Positions 40,103 through 41,691 of a stretch of 41,691 bases of DNA are shown piece after piece (position 1 is the stretch's first letter; the number at the start of each line of letters is the position of its first letter). The stretch covers positions 1 to 41,691 of the forward strand of contig JANYGM010000475.1 in assembly GCA_025362415.1 (NCBI GenBank). The letters run 5' to 3'. The stretch is from a bacterium. GTDB lineage: Bacteria > Bacteroidota > Bacteroidia > Cytophagales > Thermonemataceae. Below the pieces are notes generated by a model that was given only the letters and a program-made list of their open reading frames with translations, searched no databases and had not been told where the DNA came from. The position numbers and the translations under genes were made by a program.

Positions 40103-40185
40103 TATCCAAAGATAATGATTCCTATCTCTTCAATTTGGATAATCTTTTCAAAGAAATTTCCAATGGATTTAAAAAACTCATTCAT
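40099..40185 (-). other. Out-of-frame N-terminal piece of the FMN-binding protein
   Basis: Reading from the ATG at 40185 gives 28 residues ending IGIIIFGY before a TGA at 40099-40101, which overlaps the TTG of the main frame. The hydrophobic end continues naturally into LIPIVIIYMAIKDIFF if the reading frame shifts by one base. Family members usually have such an N-terminal membrane segment ahead of the FPVVGRLRY motif. Confidence 0.5.
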
Positions 40186-40397
40186 AATAAAGTTGATTTG
40201 GAAAGAAATAGTAAGTTTGAACTAAAAAATTTCTTAAATATAACAACTTGATTTGAAATAATCAATATTGTAAACAATATTATTGCAAAAAATTTATAAT
40301 AACTGATGTTGTGCCAATATTGAGATTTCTACATAAATATTAGTCCTTTTTTATTCATTTGTTTTTCTGATAATATTTGTAACAAAAATGCTATTTT

Positions 40398-40481
40398 ATG
40401 CGTTTATTAAACAAATTGTACCAATTCACACTAGCAGTTGCTTTAGCAGTTACTAGTTCACAATTTAAAATTCATAATTAA
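40398..40481 (+). CDS. Possible 27-residue hydrophobic leader ORF overlapping the glutathione peroxidase start
   Basis: The frame ATG (40398) to TAA (40479-40481) encodes MRLLNKLYQFTLAVALAVTS followed by SQFKIHN. The stop overlaps the next ATG as TAATG, a layout typical of translational coupling. The first 20 residues look like a signal peptide, and the last seven are translated heptanucleotide repeat. It may be a short leader peptide, a remnant, or chance. Confidence 0.35.
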   Translation: MRLLNKLYQFTLAVALAVTSSQFKIHN

Positions 40482-41056
40482 TGAAAATTTTATTAGTTCT
40501 TTCCTTTATTCTTTCCGCTTGTGTAGGCGGAACTACCATCAAAACACGCCCAACCAATATGACAACAGAAGAAAATTCAAATAAAACAACATTTTATTCC
40601 TTCAAAATGAAAGGAATTGATGGCAAAGAAATTGATTTTAGCCAATACAAAGGCAAAAAAGTTTTACTTGTCAATGTAGCCTCTGAATGTGGTTATACAA
40701 AACAATATGAACAATTACAAGCATTACACGCTCAATATGGAGAAAAAGTAGTTGTTTTGGGTTTTCCTGCTAATAATTTTGGTGGACAAGAACCAGGCAC
40801 AAACGCAGAAGTAGCTACTTTTTGCAAAACAAAATTTGGTGTAGCCTTCCAAATGTTTGAAAAAATTTCTGTAAAAGGAAAAGATATGCACCCGCTTTAT
40901 CAGTGGCTTTCTACAAAAGCAGAAAACGGCTGGAATGAAGAAGCTCCTAACTGGAATTTTTGTAAATACCTTGTCAATGAAAAAGGAGAATTAGTTAAGT
41001 TTTTCAAATCTGGCGTTGATCCTATTGGTGAAGAAATGCTTGCAGCTATCAAATAA
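40481..41056 (+). CDS. Glutathione peroxidase-family lipoprotein
   Basis: This is a thiol peroxidase of the GPx family that reduces hydroperoxides, in bacteria usually with thioredoxin. The 191 residues start with a lipoprotein signal ending ILSAC (Cys14), so it is an envelope enzyme. The active site is NVASECGYT with peroxidatic C70. LGFPANNFGGQEP (93-105) carries the catalytic Gln, and PNWNFCKYL (157-165) the Trp-Asn pair. C115 in ATFCKTKFG sits where resolving cysteines of thioredoxin-dependent members lie. A cysteine, not selenocysteine, is encoded. A 27-codon ORF overlaps its start. The downstream gap leads to tRNA-His. Confidence 0.95.
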   Translation: MKILLVLSFILSACVGGTTIKTRPTNMTTEENSNKTTFYSFKMKGIDGKEIDFSQYKGKKVLLVNVASECGYTKQYEQLQALHAQYGEKVVVLGFPANNFGGQEPGTNAEVATFCKTKFGVAFQMFEKISVKGKDMHPLYQWLSTKAENGWNEEAPNWNFCKYLVNEKGELVKFFKSGVDPIGEEMLAAIK

Positions 41057-41154
41057 AGCTACTCAAAATCAAGTTGTTGCATAAAAAGCGCAAACTCCCA
41101 TAGAAAAATCTCTAAAAAAGTTGCAAAAAAGTTTTTTAGTTCAAAAAATAGTAT

Positions 41155-41162
41155 TACATTTG
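41155..41162 (+). promoter_or_regulatory. -7 element for tRNA-His
   Basis: TACATTTG lies 20 nt before the tRNA 5' end and fits TAnnTTTG. A -33 TTG with normal spacing is not evident. Confidence 0.5.
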
Positions 41163-41181
41163 CAGACTGAAATAACAGAAT

Positions 41182-41259
41182 GGAGGTTGTAGCTCAGTTG
41201 GTTAGAGCGCTGGTTTGTGGTGCCGGAGGTCGTGGGTTCGAGACCCATCATCCTCCCCA
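41182..41259 (+). tRNA. tRNA-His (anticodon GTG)
   Basis: The full cloverleaf is present. A G at -1 pairs with C73, the identity element of tRNA-His, and the D-arm GCTC...GAGC is intact. The anticodon arm is CTGGT-TTGTGGT-GCCGG with GTG at 34-36, and the T-arm is GTGGG-TTCGAGA-CCCAT. CCA is encoded (41257-41259). The acceptor stem has one T-T mismatch at 5-68. A hairpin terminator follows at 41275-41312. Confidence 0.95.
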
Positions 41260-41274
41260 AGATGTTTTCAAAAT

Positions 41275-41317
41275 AAAAAAGTGTTCTAAATTTAATTTTA
41301 GAACACTTTTTTTATTT
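41275..41317 (+). terminator. Terminator after tRNA-His
   Basis: AAAAAAGTGTTCTAAA (41275-41290) pairs perfectly with TTTAGAACACTTTTTT (41297-41312) and continues into T-rich sequence. Confidence 0.88.
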
Positions 41318-41351
41318 TTTTGAATAATCAAAAAAGTATAGAAACACATAA

Positions 41352-41502
41352 TTAGATAACGACATTATAAGTTTGTATTCGTGGGGTATAAAACCCCACG
41401 TTACTGATTTTTTGGTTAAAAACACGTTTTAAAATCAATAACGCAGGGTTTTATACCCTGCGTCTCAAAATAAAGCTACTAATTTGTAATGTCGTTATCT
41501 AA
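41352..41502. repeat. MITE-like repeat with inverted ends and an internal palindromic pair
   Basis: TTAGATAACGACATTATAA (41352-41370) is repeated inverted at 41484-41502 with one mismatch in 19. Inside, GTGGGGTATAAAACCCCAC-GTTA and its near inverse AATAACGCAGGGTTTTATAC-CCTGC form a second inverted pair. The element is 151 bp, contains no ORF and lies between convergent transcripts. Confidence 0.7.
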
Positions 41503-41512
41503 ATAACAACAA

Positions 41513-41548
41513 AAAAAGCCTATCCAAATATTTGGAAAGGCTTTTTAT
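41513..41548. terminator. Bidirectional hairpin terminator
   Basis: AAAAAGCC (41513-41520) pairs with GGCTTTTT (41539-41546), and TCCAAA with TTTGGA inside. It lies downstream of the minus-strand gene that runs off the right edge. Confidence 0.8.
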
Positions 41549-41560
41549 TATTGTCAAAAA

Positions 41561-41594
41561 ACGTAATTCGTAATTGTTAATTCGTAATTGAAAA
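41561..41594. repeat. Heptanucleotide repeat (AATTCGT type) after the last gene
   Basis: AATTCGT, AATTGTT, AATTCGT and AATTGAA units end two bases before the minus-strand stop codon. On that strand they read AATTACG, the downstream orientation of the family. Confidence 0.75.
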
Positions 41595-41595
41595 A

Positions 41596-41691
41596 CTATG
41601 GTTTTTTGTTAAGTTTTTCTTTCTTTTCCTTTTCAATCTTCTTTTTTTCCTCTTCTAAGGCTTTTTTCTCGTCAAAGGTTTTGTCTTCAAA
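41596..41691 (-). CDS. C-terminal end of a Lys/Glu-rich protein (partial)
   Basis: Reading leftward from the window edge, 31 residues precede a TAG stop at 41596-41598: FEDKTFDEKKALEEEKKKIE, then KEKKEKLNKKP. The charged alternating pattern is that of a coiled coil or a flexible tail. The nearby terminator and repeat at 41513-41594 fit a real gene end. The product cannot be named from the fragment. Confidence 0.6.
   Translation of the reverse strand, partial: FEDKTFDEKKALEEEKKKIEKEKKEKLNKKP

Overview
This window is a piece of a low-GC Bacteroidota chromosome, most likely order Cytophagales or a close relative. Four things point there. There is a SusC/SusD outer-membrane pair. Several genes and RNAs have TAnnTTTG-type -7 promoter elements, and I saw no obvious Shine-Dalgarno sequences before most starts. 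Secreted proteins carry Bacteroidota-style signal peptides ending in A-Q or a lipobox. The local order rpsU - tyrosine recombinase - short hpf is the one usual in this phylum. The order-level placement is inference. Most of the window is chromosomal housekeeping; the accessory material is a tnpB element, broken tRNA-like sequences and several families of intergenic repeats.

Layout. 1-109: the 3' end of an unidentified gene. 240-2189 (-): a HAMP-GAF-PAS membrane sensor. 2505-3218 (-): dapB. 3364-3670: three tRNA-like remnants on the minus strand, directly beyond the right end of a lone tnpB element (3724-5081). 5228-8067 (-): secreted M28 peptidase and an NAD-type isocitrate dehydrogenase, separated by a nested palindromic repeat. 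8265-12704 (+): TauE/SafE exporter, secreted Cys-containing protein, SAM methyltransferase, rpsU, Xer recombinase, hpf. 13097-20617 (-): pabB, secreted protein, FkbM methyltransferase, nadC, single-HKD phospholipase-D-like protein, arginine decarboxylase, phosphopantetheinyl transferase. 20757-22098 (+): cold-shock protein, M48 lipoprotein protease, SRP RNA. 22539-25988 (+): icmF, the fused isobutyryl-CoA mutase. 26067-32911 (+): small plug-like secreted protein, SusC, SusD and a third lipoprotein, forming a nutrient-uptake locus with no visible hydrolase. 32987-41259: DUF1684 protein, tsaB, MDR oxidoreductase, small acidic protein plus miaB, two further small genes, an FMN-binding glutamate-synthase-like protein with a probably frameshifted N-terminus, glutathione peroxidase, tRNA-His. 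A Lys/Glu-rich gene runs off the right edge.

The genes serve separate house duties: lysine/cell wall (dapB), folate (pabB), NAD (nadC), polyamines (speA), tRNA modification (tsaB, miaB), ribosome function (rpsU, hpf, ffs), B12-dependent acyl-CoA rearrangement (icmF) and outer-membrane import (SusCD).

The most unusual signal lies between the genes. Degenerate tandem heptanucleotides (AATTCGT, AATTCAC, AATTCCT, AACTCAC, ACATCAT types) sit next to many start and stop codons. At every site I checked they have one orientation upstream of a gene and the reverse complement downstream, so individual ORFs look bracketed by inverted short tandem repeats. A GC-rich repeat (AGCCCCC..CCCAAAGGGG) follows the same polarity and even supplies C-terminal codons and stop codons. 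Second in interest is the cluster of broken tRNA-like sequences beside the tnpB element.
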